Source: JAVWHX01 sp036639875 (GTDB taxonomy: Bacteria > Bacillota_I > Bacilli_A > Erysipelotrichales > Coprobacillaceae). Taken from it: 7,917 nt of DNA. Below the pieces are notes generated by a model, which saw only the letters and a list, made by a program, of their open reading frames with translations, was not told the DNA's origin and ran no database searches. A program made the position numbers and the translations under genes. Each line of letters begins with the position of its first letter. The first letter of the stretch is position 1. Positions 1-6,458 of this stretch are shown here, in pieces. Where the stretch lies: contig JAVWHX010000083.1 in assembly GCA_036639875.1 (NCBI GenBank), forward strand, positions 1 through 7,917, read 5' to 3'.

Positions 1-28
1 TAATCACTATGTCTATATTTATATATCA

Positions 29-63
29 AAAAGTGAAGGGATATATCTTATCCCTCCACTTTT
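29..63. terminator. Hairpin terminator, probably bidirectional
   Basis: Arms 29-43 and 49-63 pair over 15 positions with one mismatch (A36/C56) around a 5-base loop. The arm ends give four U on the plus strand and a run of T followed by AT-rich sequence on the minus strand, so it could stop transcription in either direction. It most likely closes a gene lying left of the window. Bases 1-28 are AT-rich and hold no supportable gene. Confidence 0.6.
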
Positions 64-74
64 AGTATAGAGCC

Positions 75-103
75 AGAACTTGTCGAATAAGGCAAGTTCT
101 TTT
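75..103 (+). terminator. Second tandem intrinsic terminator
   Basis: AGAACTTGTC (75-84) pairs with GGCAAGTTCT (91-100), including one U-G pair, around the loop GAATAA. A short U run (100-103) follows. It lies 11 bases after the first hairpin and ends 21 bases before the VanZ-like start codon. It either finishes off readthrough from the upstream gene or limits readthrough into the VanZ-like gene. Confidence 0.6.
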
Positions 104-108
104 ATAAT
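80..108 (+). promoter_or_regulatory. Candidate sigma-A promoter for the VanZ-like gene
   Basis: TTGTCG (80-85), a 17-base spacer and a perfect TATAAT (103-108). The -35 lies inside the stem of the second terminator and the -10 sits on its U-tract. The predicted start near 115 falls in the ribosome site AGAGGTG (114-120), leaving a leader of only about 10 bases. The promoter is therefore plausible by sequence but awkward by geometry; readthrough from upstream is the alternative. Confidence 0.4.
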
Positions 109-124
109 ACCTTAGAGGTGTATT

Positions 125-541
125 ATGAAAAAATTAAAATATTTTATTCCATCAATTCTATTAATGATGATTATATTCTCTTTTTCTAATCAAACAGGTA
201 GCGAATCATCGGGATTAAGCAGTCAAATTGTTGCGTGGTTCCAAAGCAATTTAAATATATCTATCCCTGAAATAGTCATTAGAAAAGGTGCACATATGAG
301 TGAATATGCTTTGTTGACTTTAACATTTATATATGCGTTTTATAAAAATAAGTTTCCAATTTATAAATTCTATACATATTCCCTTATTGCTTGTTTTGCC
401 TATGCATGTTCAGATGAACTACATCAACTATTTATTGGTGGTAGAGCTGGACAATTCACTGATGTACTTATAGATACTACTGGTGGTATTATTATTGTTT
501 TTATTATTTATCTTATATCAAAAAGAAAAAAATCCCTTTAA
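125..541 (+). CDS. VanZ-like family membrane protein
   Basis: A 138-residue integral membrane protein of the VanZ-like family. The hallmarks are visible: the N-terminal FSFSNQTGSES (18-28) after a first membrane helix (about 5-20), RKGAHMSEYALL (53-64), and the signature block SDELHQLF..GRAGQFTDVLIDTTG (96-120). Further hydrophobic segments lie around 62-73, 82-96 and 120-132, giving about four membrane passes, with a basic tail (KRKKS). The founding member, VanZ of Tn1546, gives low-level teicoplanin resistance. Most chromosomal homologues have no proven role, and no van gene is nearby, so resistance should not be assumed. The start is ATG at 125 behind AGAGGTG (114-120), 4 bases away. The gene stands alone, with terminators on both sides, and converges on the surface-protein gene with a 7-base gap. 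Confidence 0.88.
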   Translation: MKKLKYFIPSILLMMIIFSFSNQTGSESSGLSSQIVAWFQSNLNISIPEIVIRKGAHMSEYALLTLTFIYAFYKNKFPIYKFYTYSLIACFAYACSDELHQLFIGGRAGQFTDVLIDTTGGIIIVFIIYLISKRKKSL

Positions 542-550
542 AGGGATTTT
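529..550. terminator. Shared bidirectional terminator between convergent genes
   Basis: A perfect 22-base palindrome, AAAATCCCTTT followed by AAAGGGATTTT, centred between 539 and 540. It has A runs on the left and T on the right, so both strands give a hairpin with a U-tract. It contains the whole stop codon of the VanZ-like gene (539-541) and overlaps the first two plus-strand bases of the facing gene's stop codon (549-551). Confidence 0.85.
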
Positions 551-2822
551 ATTGGTTGTATACAACCTTTTGTTCTTTATCGTTTTTATAGTTTCTTGAT
601 ACGATATGCACAATTGCTTGAACGAATGCTATAGCAATCATAATAATTGTCCATTTATCAGTTAATATCATTGGGAGGTTGATATTCTCTGTTAAAACAA
701 ATACGATAATAGAGATAAGTGCAATAATGACTGATAATGCTTTTGTCCATCTTCTTCTTACATAAATAACCTCAGTCTTATATTCTTTTGATTCGTTATT
801 CTCATTTTCCTCTTTACGATGTTTTAAAATTATAGAGAGTAAACCAATAACTATTGTTATAAATACACAGATTAGATTAACCAATGCCCATGATCCTTCA
901 CTAATTGATTTCCCTGAATACTGTGGAACTTCTGCATCTTCAATAGTCTCTGTTTCACCATTTCCTGTAGGAACTTCATTATCTTCTATTGGTACATTAA
1001 TTGGAGTTCTTACAACATTGTTCTGTACTGGATTTTGTGCTAAAACAGGAATTATAGGATTGACTATTGTATCAGGTACTACAGTGATATTTGGTATTTC
1101 AGGAATCACTGGAGTCTCAGGTACATCAGGTGTTACAGGTGTATCAGGATTATTTGGTTCTTCTGGAAGGATAGATGTTTGAATTTTACTATAATAAACT
1201 TTAATTATTGATCCATCTTCTATTGTTGTTGGTAATTGAATTGGATCAAAGTGTGAAAATTCAAAACCTTCATATCTTTTTAATTCAATTTCTTTGACTT
1301 CTAAATGTGTTGTTTGATCATTAATCCAAATTTTAGAAGTTACTTTTTGAGTATCTCTAGAAGTATCTTCTCCTTCTACCCAATATTCAACATTATAAGA
1401 AATGTCCTTTGTTTGTTGTAAATCTTTATCAATAACTAAGATATAACGAACTTGAGCTTTATCTTTAATATCAGAACCAGGTTGATAAGTTACCCATTTA
1501 TCACTTACTTCATTTTTCACTTCAATAATTGTTTCTATATATTTGTATCCTTGAATAAGATTCTTCGATAAGATTGTATTTAATTCATCTTGATTATATG
1601 CTAATTTAAAATCAACTGCTGTCTTCTTATCAACTTCTTTTATATTATCTACTTTTTTTGAATTATCTTGAATATATACATTATGAGCAATCTTTAAATG
1701 TTTCTTCCATTGTGCATATAAAACTGTATCTTCCTTAACTACCATTGTAGATGTATCAGCATAATTCACGCCTGGATTTTCTTGAGTTGGATTAGCAACT
1801 GTATTCCAACCTGTAAATGTATATCCCCAACGAATAAACTTATTTTCATTTAATGTAATTGTATCATTTGATTTTATATTTGTATGATTCATCATCATTC
1901 CACCATTATAACCATTACCATCATATCTGACATTAAATATTGTCTTCAAATTTTCTAAATAGAACCCATAGAAAAGACTACTTGATTCTCCATCATTAAC
2001 ACAAGCCTCCATCCAGTCATTAACTGTTTCATCAGTAATAGTAAATGTATAATACTTTCTACCTTTACTTTCCTTGATAAATGATGAGTTCAACCAAACT
2101 GAACTTGATGACTTATCTATCGTTTTTAAGCCTTTTCCACTATCAGTTTCTATAAGCGTATACTGCCCATTTGGTAGATTTCTTATATAAGTATCATCAC
2201 CATTTATATATTGATCTGTCCCCGATTTTTGAGTCCAATGCACAAAATTATTATTAGAATTTATAGCAGTATTAATTGTTCCTTCTAAATATACAGTTTG
2301 TGTATTATTATAGAGCTGGTATGTTGCTGGATTATTATTAAGAATCTTTTCCATTTCAGTAGCCCCAGAGCTATTAGAAGTTATTATCTTTCTGGCCCTT
2401 ATTGAGAAATCTCTCTTATATGAATGGTTAATATTGATATCTATATTACTAAAATCAGCACTATTTATGCTAAAGGCCGCTGTAGTATAATAGCCTGCAT
2501 TTGAACTACTCCAACTTACATATGTTTTCTTTCCATTTACTATAATCTTTGAATCTGACTTATTTATATCAATGTTTGATGCCTTGATATAAATAATCAC
2601 ATAATAAGTCTCTTTAGGAATTACTGTATCATTCCCATTAAGTTTTTTTGTACCATCATTATTAGTATAACAATATATAAATGGAATTTGTTTTGCAGCT
2701 AAATTGTGAGTAAGTGTTCCTCCAGTGTTTTCACTTGCCGATATTACTTTAATTTGTAGACCACCCAAGATCATTACGATTGTCATTAAAATTGCTATTA
2801 TTTTTTTTATTTTAACACCCAT
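549..2822 (-). CDS. Secreted, membrane-anchored surface protein with Listeria-Bacteroides-type repeat
   Basis: A 757-residue predicted surface protein of unknown ligand. Domains in order: a signal peptide (basic MGVKIKK, hydrophobic core to about 28, probable cleavage near 28-31); an Asn/Ser/Tyr-rich region I do not recognise (about 32-295); one Listeria-Bacteroides/InlB B-repeat-like unit (about 296-372: FNVRYDGNGY, WGYTFTGWNT, DTVLYAQW); a beta-rich stretch with a MucBP-like feel (about 473-546: YNVEYWVEGE ... GSIIKVYYSK); a Pro/Val/Thr-rich spacer (about 553-595); then membrane helices at about 645-667, 693-710 and 724-742. No LPXTG sorting signal is present. VPTGNGETE (617-625) sits far upstream of the helices, so membrane anchoring by a three-helix tail is inferred. 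The start is ATG at 2820-2822 behind AGAGGG (2829-2834). Adhesion or polymer binding is a guess from domain type. Confidence 0.8.
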   Translation of the reverse strand: MGVKIKKIIAILMTIVMILGGLQIKVISASENTGGTLTHNLAAKQIPFIYCYTNNDGTKKLNGNDTVIPKETYYVIIYIKASNIDINKSDSKIIVNGKKTYVSWSSSNAGYYTTAAFSINSADFSNIDININHSYKRDFSIRARKIITSNSSGATEMEKILNNNPATYQLYNNTQTVYLEGTINTAINSNNNFVHWTQKSGTDQYINGDDTYIRNLPNGQYTLIETDSGKGLKTIDKSSSSVWLNSSFIKESKGRKYYTFTITDETVNDWMEACVNDGESSSLFYGFYLENLKTIFNVRYDGNGYNGGMMMNHTNIKSNDTITLNENKFIRWGYTFTGWNTVANPTQENPGVNYADTSTMVVKEDTVLYAQWKKHLKIAHNVYIQDNSKKVDNIKEVDKKTAVDFKLAYNQDELNTILSKNLIQGYKYIETIIEVKNEVSDKWVTYQPGSDIKDKAQVRYILVIDKDLQQTKDISYNVEYWVEGEDTSRDTQKVTSKIWINDQTTHLEVKEIELKRYEGFEFSHFDPIQLPTTIEDGSIIKVYYSKIQTSILPEEPNNPDTPVTPDVPETPVIPEIPNITVVPDTIVNPIIPVLAQNPVQNNVVRTPINVPIEDNEVPTGNGETETIEDAEVPQYSGKSISEGSWALVNLICVFITIVIGLLSIILKHRKEENENNESKEYKTEVIYVRRRWTKALSVIIALISIIVFVLTENINLPMILTDKWTIIMIAIAFVQAIVHIVSRNYKNDKEQKVVYNQ

Positions 2823-2851
2823 GTTAATCCCTCTTTTCTTTTTACACCTTT

Positions 2852-2857
2852 ATTATA
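2852..2857 (-). promoter_or_regulatory. -10 element of the surface-protein gene
   Basis: Perfect TATAAT on the minus strand. The position 17 bases upstream (2875-2880) reads ACCTTT, a poor -35. The repeats at 2868-2887 occupy that region instead, suggesting an activator-dependent promoter. The predicted start is near 2845, with a leader of about 23 bases containing the ribosome site. Confidence 0.55.
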
Positions 2858-2867
2858 TTACCGAATA

Positions 2868-2887
2868 GTCACACAAAGGTCACACAA
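2868..2887 (-). promoter_or_regulatory. 11-bp-period direct repeat, Pho/OmpR-box-like operator
   Basis: TTGTGTGAC occurs at 2887-2879 and again at 2876-2868 (read on the minus strand), identical over nine bases with a period of exactly 11. The second copy ends 10 bases before TATAAT. Tandem half-sites one helical turn apart that replace the -35 are typical of OmpR/PhoB-family activator sites. The match is architectural; no specific regulator can be named from sequence alone. Confidence 0.5.
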
Positions 2888-2907
2888 CAATTATTTCTGT
2901 GACTTTT
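2875..2907 (+). other. Inverted repeat, possible antisense-strand terminator
   Basis: AAAGGTCACA (2875-2884) pairs with TGTGACTTTT (2898-2907), ten pairs including one G-U, around a 13-base loop. The T run 2904-2909 completes a terminator-like shape on the plus strand. No plus-strand gene ends here, so it would stop antisense transcripts or act as an operator dyad. It shares bases with the direct repeats. Confidence 0.35.
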
Positions 2908-2913
2908 TTGTTA

Positions 2914-2947
2914 CAAAAAAATCTTTACTTAAATTATAAGCAAAGAT
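2914..2947 (-). terminator. Intrinsic terminator of the YitT-like gene
   Basis: Arms 2921-2931 and 2937-2947 pair over 11 positions (one G-U) around a 5-base loop. On the minus strand the hairpin is followed by a run of seven T. The upstream arm overlaps one base of the TGA stop codon (2947-2949). Confidence 0.85.
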
Positions 2948-3594
2948 CATTCATAGTTTAATAAATTATGTTTCTTTAAGATAGGTTTAAATAGCTTCAT
3001 AAAGATCCCTAAAGAAGGTCCAAAGATAAGCATACCAATTATTGTTCCTACACCTATTGACCAAGGAATACTAAAGATAAGTGTTAAAGCAATAATAACA
3101 ATAATACTTAATACATCAGCTAATTGTCTAGAAACATGAAACTTAATAGGAACGATTGTTGTAATTGCCATACAGAATCCTTCTAATGCAAAAGTAACTT
3201 CATCTAATAACATGACAATTGATACTCCAAAAGAACAAACCATTGTTGCTGCAACATATAATGCAATTCCACCAATAAAAGAATCAAAAGGAAAGACAAG
3301 TAAATCATATAATACAAAATTAATAACAACTCCTAATAAAACACTTAAAGGAACTTGCAGCAATTGTATTAACTTGAATTTCTTTCTTAAAATAAGAATT
3401 TGTCCCAACACACAACAACAGTTAAATACAATCCCCATTGTTCCTACTTCGATATGTATAATATCTGACGAAGATTTTGCTAGGGCATCCCAAGCACCAA
3501 TTCCAACATTAGCTTTTAATGTAAATGCACATCCTGTTCCAACTATCATAAAAGCTAAAACAATTAATATATATCTTTTCATATTTTTACTCAT
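2947..3594 (-). CDS. YczE/YyaS/YitT-type integral membrane protein
   Basis: A 215-residue polytopic membrane protein with about six hydrophobic segments (roughly 8-28, 51-69, 78-100, 107-130, 162-178, 182-200) and a basic C-terminal tail. The early GTGCAFTLKANVGIGAWDAL (19-38) and the late GVGTIIGMLIFGP (181-193) fit the YczE/YyaS/YitT family, whose substrate is unknown; transport is only presumed. Reading from an in-frame ATG at 3616-3618 would add eight residues, but GGAGGA (3601-3606) lies inside that extension and sits 6 bases before the ATG at 3592-3594. I therefore take 3594 as the start. An ATG at 3600 directly abuts the ribosome site and is unlikely. The gene is monocistronic, with its own -10 and terminator. 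Confidence 0.75.
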   Translation of the reverse strand: MSKNMKRYILIVLAFMIVGTGCAFTLKANVGIGAWDALAKSSSDIIHIEVGTMGIVFNCCCVLGQILILRKKFKLIQLLQVPLSVLLGVVINFVLYDLLVFPFDSFIGGIALYVAATMVCSFGVSIVMLLDEVTFALEGFCMAITTIVPIKFHVSRQLADVLSIIVIIALTLIFSIPWSIGVGTIIGMLIFGPSLGIFMKLFKPILKKHNLLNYE

Positions 3595-3616
3595 AGTCAT
3601 TCCTCCAATGTTACAC

Positions 3617-3622
3617 ATTATA
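3617..3622 (-). promoter_or_regulatory. -10 element of the YitT-like gene
   Basis: TATAAT on the minus strand, 22 bases before the chosen ATG. The -35 region is an A/T tract (GTTTAA or similar), so only the -10 is convincing. A weak AT hairpin, AAAGTTT/AAACTTT (3631-3648), lies in the spacer/-35 area. The predicted start near 3610 supports the downstream ATG at 3594, because it would leave the ATG at 3616-3618 untranscribed. Confidence 0.5.
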
Positions 3623-3661
3623 TAAGAAAAAAAGTTTTTTTAAACTTTATTTCAGATTGTG

Positions 3662-3711
3662 AAAAAAAGTAGACCTTAAAACAACTTCCTTATTGTTTTA
3701 AGGTCTACTTT
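3662..3711 (-). terminator. Strong intrinsic terminator of the GNAT gene
   Basis: AAAGTAGACCTTAAAACAA (3666-3684) pairs perfectly over 19 bases with 3693-3711 around an 8-base loop. On the minus strand a run of seven T (3662-3668, the first three paired in the stem) follows. It lies 17 bases past the acetyltransferase stop codon. Confidence 0.9.
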
Positions 3712-3728
3712 CTTTATAAATAAACTTA

Positions 3729-4190
3729 TTAAAGTTTCTTTTCCATTAAATATCGTCTTAACCTTGTCCCTCTTCTTTCAACTGTTTGTTCTTCTAAAAT
3801 AGTATATCCAATTGATTCAAAGAATGGTTTAGCAGTAATAGAAGAAGCAGTATTCATAAAAGCAATTCCCTTTATTCTTGCATATTTTTCAAATTCATTA
3901 ACAAGGAGAGTCGCAACGCCCTTATGTAAATAATCTTTACTTACATACAACCTATCCAAATAACCAGTTTCTCCAATATTCCCAAATCCTACAATTTGGT
4001 TATTATCTTCAACAACTAAAGTATGATTCTTATTCAAAGATTCTTCCCAGCGATATACATCTGGAACTTTTGGTGCCCAACCATCTAACTGCTCTGGTGT
4101 ATAATCTTTTGCATTAATATGGTGTACGCTATCATAAAACAAATCCAAAATATCATTTAAATCACTAGGCATATACAATCTTGTTTTCAT
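3729..4190 (-). CDS. YafP-like GNAT-family N-acetyltransferase
   Basis: A 153-residue GNAT acetyltransferase, predicted to move an acetyl group from acetyl-CoA to an unknown amine in the cytoplasm. DYTPEQLDGWAP (29-40) and the C-terminal SITAKPFFESIGY (117-129) followed by VERRG (137-141) resemble E. coli YafP closely. The acetyl-CoA loop is LDRLYVSKDYLHKGVATLL (78-96), a variant of the Q/RxxGxG/A motif with HKGVA at its core. The length is normal for the family. The reading frame can be extended to a TTG at 4214, but the ATG at 4188-4190 sits 8 bases after AGAGGAG and begins with the usual MKTRLYMPSD-type strand, so I chose it. The gene is monocistronic, between its own promoter and a strong terminator. 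YafP in E. coli is tied to the DNA-damage response, but that context is absent here. Confidence 0.85.
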   Translation of the reverse strand: MKTRLYMPSDLNDILDLFYDSVHHINAKDYTPEQLDGWAPKVPDVYRWEESLNKNHTLVVEDNNQIVGFGNIGETGYLDRLYVSKDYLHKGVATLLVNEFEKYARIKGIAFMNTASSITAKPFFESIGYTILEEQTVERRGTRLRRYLMEKKL

Positions 4191-4217
4191 AATTATCACT
4201 CCTCTTCTATACAATCT

Positions 4218-4245
4218 ATTATATCATACCATTTTAAAATGAAAA
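4218..4245 (-). promoter_or_regulatory. Extended -10 promoter of the GNAT gene
   Basis: Minus strand: TTTTCA (4240-4245), a 16-base spacer, then TGATATAAT, an extended TGn -10 with TATAAT at 4218-4223. The -35 overlaps the U-tract and end of the glnN terminator. The predicted leader is about 20 bases and carries AGAGGAG. Confidence 0.65.
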
Positions 4246-4266
4246 GAGAGTTTAATTAAACTCTCT
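4241..4266 (-). terminator. Intrinsic terminator of glnN
   Basis: A perfect 22-base palindrome, AGAGAGTTTAA/TTAAACTCTCT (4245-4266), starting two bases after the glnN stop codon. The U-tract on the minus strand is short (TTTTC), so some readthrough into the acetyltransferase gene is possible. Confidence 0.75.
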
Positions 4267-4268
4267 GA

Positions 4269-6347
4269 TTAAATACCAAATAATAAATCCACATAAGTAG
4301 GCATTGGCCAATATTTAGCATCTACTTTTGTTTCAATTGTATCAACAGTTATACGTAAAGCATTCATTGCTGTAAAAACATGATCTCTCCATAAAACTGA
4401 ATTCTCAAATACTTCTCCATTAAATTGTTGAGCTTCTTTAATCATCTTATCCAAATGATTCATATCATTTTTCATTTGAGATAATAAATTAGATAATTCT
4501 TTGACGTCTTCAACTAAGAAATCATTATTAACACCTGTTTCTTTAACTGTTAATGCTGTTTGAGATATTTCTGTTAAATATTCAATAACTGCAGGATAAA
4601 TTTCGTTTCTTGCCATTTTATATGCAGTTAATGCTTCTACTTGAATTGTTTTATTATAATTATCTAAAAGAATTTCATATCGTGAAGCACTTTCTACTTC
4701 ACTATAAATTCCATGTTTCTTAAACATTTGAACATTCTTTTCATCTTTTAAACATTTCATTGCATCAACACTATTCTTATTGTTTGTTAGTCCTCGTCTT
4801 AATGCTTCTTGTTCCCATTCTGATGAGTAACCATCACCATTAAAAATAATACGTTTATGTTCAGCAAAGAACTCTTTAATAACTTCCATAGGCTTTTTAC
4901 CATTTTCAATAGCTTCTGACATTTGAGTCATTGTTTCAGCTAAAATAGTATTTAAAACTGTATTAGGTCCTGCAATTGATTGTGAAGATCCAACTGCACG
5001 GAATTCAAACTTATTTCCTGTAAATGCAAATGGTGATGTTCTATTTCTATCTGTTGTGTCTTTAGAAAAAGTCGGAACAACGGATACACCTGTTTCAAAT
5101 CTATCAGCATTTGTATCAAGACTTTTCCTTCCACCAATAATATCATCAATAATATTATCTAAGTCTTCTCCTAAGAATACAGAAATAATAGCAGGTGGTG
5201 CTTCATTACCACCAAGTCTATGATCATTACCAGCACTTGCTATAGACATACGTAATAAATCAGCATAATCATCTACTGCTTTTAAAGTGCACGCTAGAGC
5301 AGCTAAGAATGGCAAATTATGCGCAGGATTTTCAGTAGGATTAAATAAATTAATACCTGTATTTGTAATAACTGACCAGTTATTATGTTTTCCAGATCCA
5401 TTAACACCTTCAAATGGCTTTTCATGTAACAAACATCTTAACCCATGTTTTTTAGCTATATCTTGCATTAATAACATTAATAAATGATTATTATCAGTAG
5501 TAATATTAACGTTTCTATATACACAGGCAACTTCATGTTGAGCTGGTGCTGCTTCATTATGCTTTGTTTTAGAAGGAATTCCATATTTCCATAATTCTTT
5601 ATCTAAATCTTTCATAAAAGCGCCAACTTTACGTTTAATACTACCAAAATAATGATCTTCTAATTCTTGTCCTTTTGGAGTAGATGCACCAAACAAAGTT
5701 CTCCCAGTTAACTTTAGATCCATACGATCTTGATAATACTTATCATCAACTAAAAAATACTCTTGTTCACTTCCAACAGAAGCGGTTACCTGAGTAACCC
5801 CCTCAACATTCAATAAAGGAAGCAAATGACACGCTGCCTTCGATAAAGCATCTGTTGATCTTAGTAAAGGTGTTTTCTTATCTAAAGCTTCTCCTGTATA
5901 AGAACAGAATAAAGTAGGAATATAGAGTGAACCACCTTTTACAAATGCTGGTGAAGTACAATCCCACGCTGTATATCCTCTTGCTTCAAAAGTCGCACGT
6001 AATCCACCAGAAGGGAACGAAGAAGCATCAGGTTCTCCTTTTCTTAATGTCTTACCGCTAAATTCTAATACCGCCTTATTTCCTTCGGGCTCTAAAAATG
6101 CATCATGCTTCTCAGCAGTTAAACCAGTCATAGGCATAAACCAGTGAGTAAAATGAGTAGCCCCATTTTCAACTGCCCAAATCTTCATTGCATTCGCAAT
6201 AGCAGTAGCAGTTTCTTTTGTTAATGATTCACCATTTTCTAAAGATTCATGAAACGCTTTATAAGTAGATTTAGGAATGCGTTCTTTCATTACATCATCA
6301 CTAAAAGTTAAACAACCATAATCATTAAGTAATTCATTCATATCCAT
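4269..6347 (-). CDS. glnN: Type III glutamine synthetase
   Basis: A 692-residue glutamine synthetase of the GSIII family. It makes glutamine from glutamate, ammonia and ATP in the cytoplasm and is the main ammonium-assimilation step. GSIII enzymes are large dodecamers unrelated in length to the roughly 450-residue GSI. Visible catalytic motifs (numbering from the chosen start): GSEQEYFLVD (192-201), AAPAQHEVACVYRNVN (266-281), the glutamate-site NGSGKHNNWSV (316-326), GNDHRLGGNEAPPA (373-386), and the ATP/phosphate-site RNRTSPFAF then FEFRAVGSS (434-455). The C-terminal region is helical and complete. An ATG at 6369-6371 would add eight residues, but the ribosome site GAGGGG lies within that extension. 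The ATG at 6345-6347 follows it by about 9 bases and begins MDMNELLNDYG. Only the glutamine synthetase is present; no glutamate synthase or ammonium transporter is in the window. Confidence 0.97.
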   Translation of the reverse strand: MDMNELLNDYGCLTFSDDVMKERIPKSTYKAFHESLENGESLTKETATAIANAMKIWAVENGATHFTHWFMPMTGLTAEKHDAFLEPEGNKAVLEFSGKTLRKGEPDASSFPSGGLRATFEARGYTAWDCTSPAFVKGGSLYIPTLFCSYTGEALDKKTPLLRSTDALSKAACHLLPLLNVEGVTQVTASVGSEQEYFLVDDKYYQDRMDLKLTGRTLFGASTPKGQELEDHYFGSIKRKVGAFMKDLDKELWKYGIPSKTKHNEAAPAQHEVACVYRNVNITTDNNHLLMLLMQDIAKKHGLRCLLHEKPFEGVNGSGKHNNWSVITNTGINLFNPTENPAHNLPFLAALACTLKAVDDYADLLRMSIASAGNDHRLGGNEAPPAIISVFLGEDLDNIIDDIIGGRKSLDTNADRFETGVSVVPTFSKDTTDRNRTSPFAFTGNKFEFRAVGSSQSIAGPNTVLNTILAETMTQMSEAIENGKKPMEVIKEFFAEHKRIIFNGDGYSSEWEQEALRRGLTNNKNSVDAMKCLKDEKNVQMFKKHGIYSEVESASRYEILLDNYNKTIQVEALTAYKMARNEIYPAVIEYLTEISQTALTVKETGVNNDFLVEDVKELSNLLSQMKNDMNHLDKMIKEAQQFNGEVFENSVLWRDHVFTAMNALRITVDTIETKVDAKYWPMPTYVDLLFGI

Positions 6348-6391
6348 GGATAAGTTCCCCCTCGTGTACATAAAACTCTATTTATTTATAA

Positions 6392-6417
6392 AACATATGT
6401 TAGATAAATTGATTTAT
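6392..6417 (-). promoter_or_regulatory. Two tandem dyads in the glnN leader
   Basis: ATAAAT-TG-ATTTAT (6404-6417) lies at about +6 to +19 of the predicted glnN transcript, followed by the perfect palindrome AACATATGTT (6392-6401). Either could be a repressor site or a weak RNA stem. A longer-range pair, ACATAAA (6368-6374) with TTTATGT (6413-6419), could close the leader just upstream of the ribosome site. No GlnR/TnrA box (TGTNAN7TNACA) was found here. In DNA this AT-rich, short dyads arise by chance, so confidence is low. Confidence 0.3.
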
Positions 6418-6429
6418 GTTCATGGTGTA

Positions 6430-6458
6430 ATTATATAGTCAATTATTTGTTGTGTCAA
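6430..6458 (-). promoter_or_regulatory. Consensus sigma-A promoter of glnN
   Basis: Minus strand: TTGACA (6453-6458), exactly 17 bases, then TATAAT (6430-6435), a perfect match to the consensus. Transcription should start near 6423, leaving a leader of about 75 bases before the ATG at 6347. Such a strong core promoter for a nitrogen gene suggests control by repression or by leader events rather than activation. Confidence 0.88.

Noticed and set aside
125..541. Glycopeptide-resistance gene vanZ proper
   Set aside because: The protein belongs to the broad VanZ-like family, but no vanHAX or vanRS partner is present, so a resistance role is unsupported.
3212..3625. Plus-strand open frame of 137 codons
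   Set aside because: It lies opposite the YitT-like gene, has no ribosome site at its start and reads as low-complexity Thr/Ile/Pro sequence. It is the antisense shadow of a membrane protein.
4191..4214. TTG start adding eight residues to the acetyltransferase
   Set aside because: The added segment contains the ribosome site AGAGGAG used by the ATG at 4188-4190, and the TTG would sit at or upstream of the predicted transcript start.
4952..5149. Minus-strand 65-codon frame inside glnN
   Set aside because: It is an out-of-frame shadow within the well-conserved GSIII catalytic region.
5287..5487. Plus-strand 66-codon frame opposite glnN
   Set aside because: It is antisense to a conserved part of glnN, with no ribosome site or recognisable protein.
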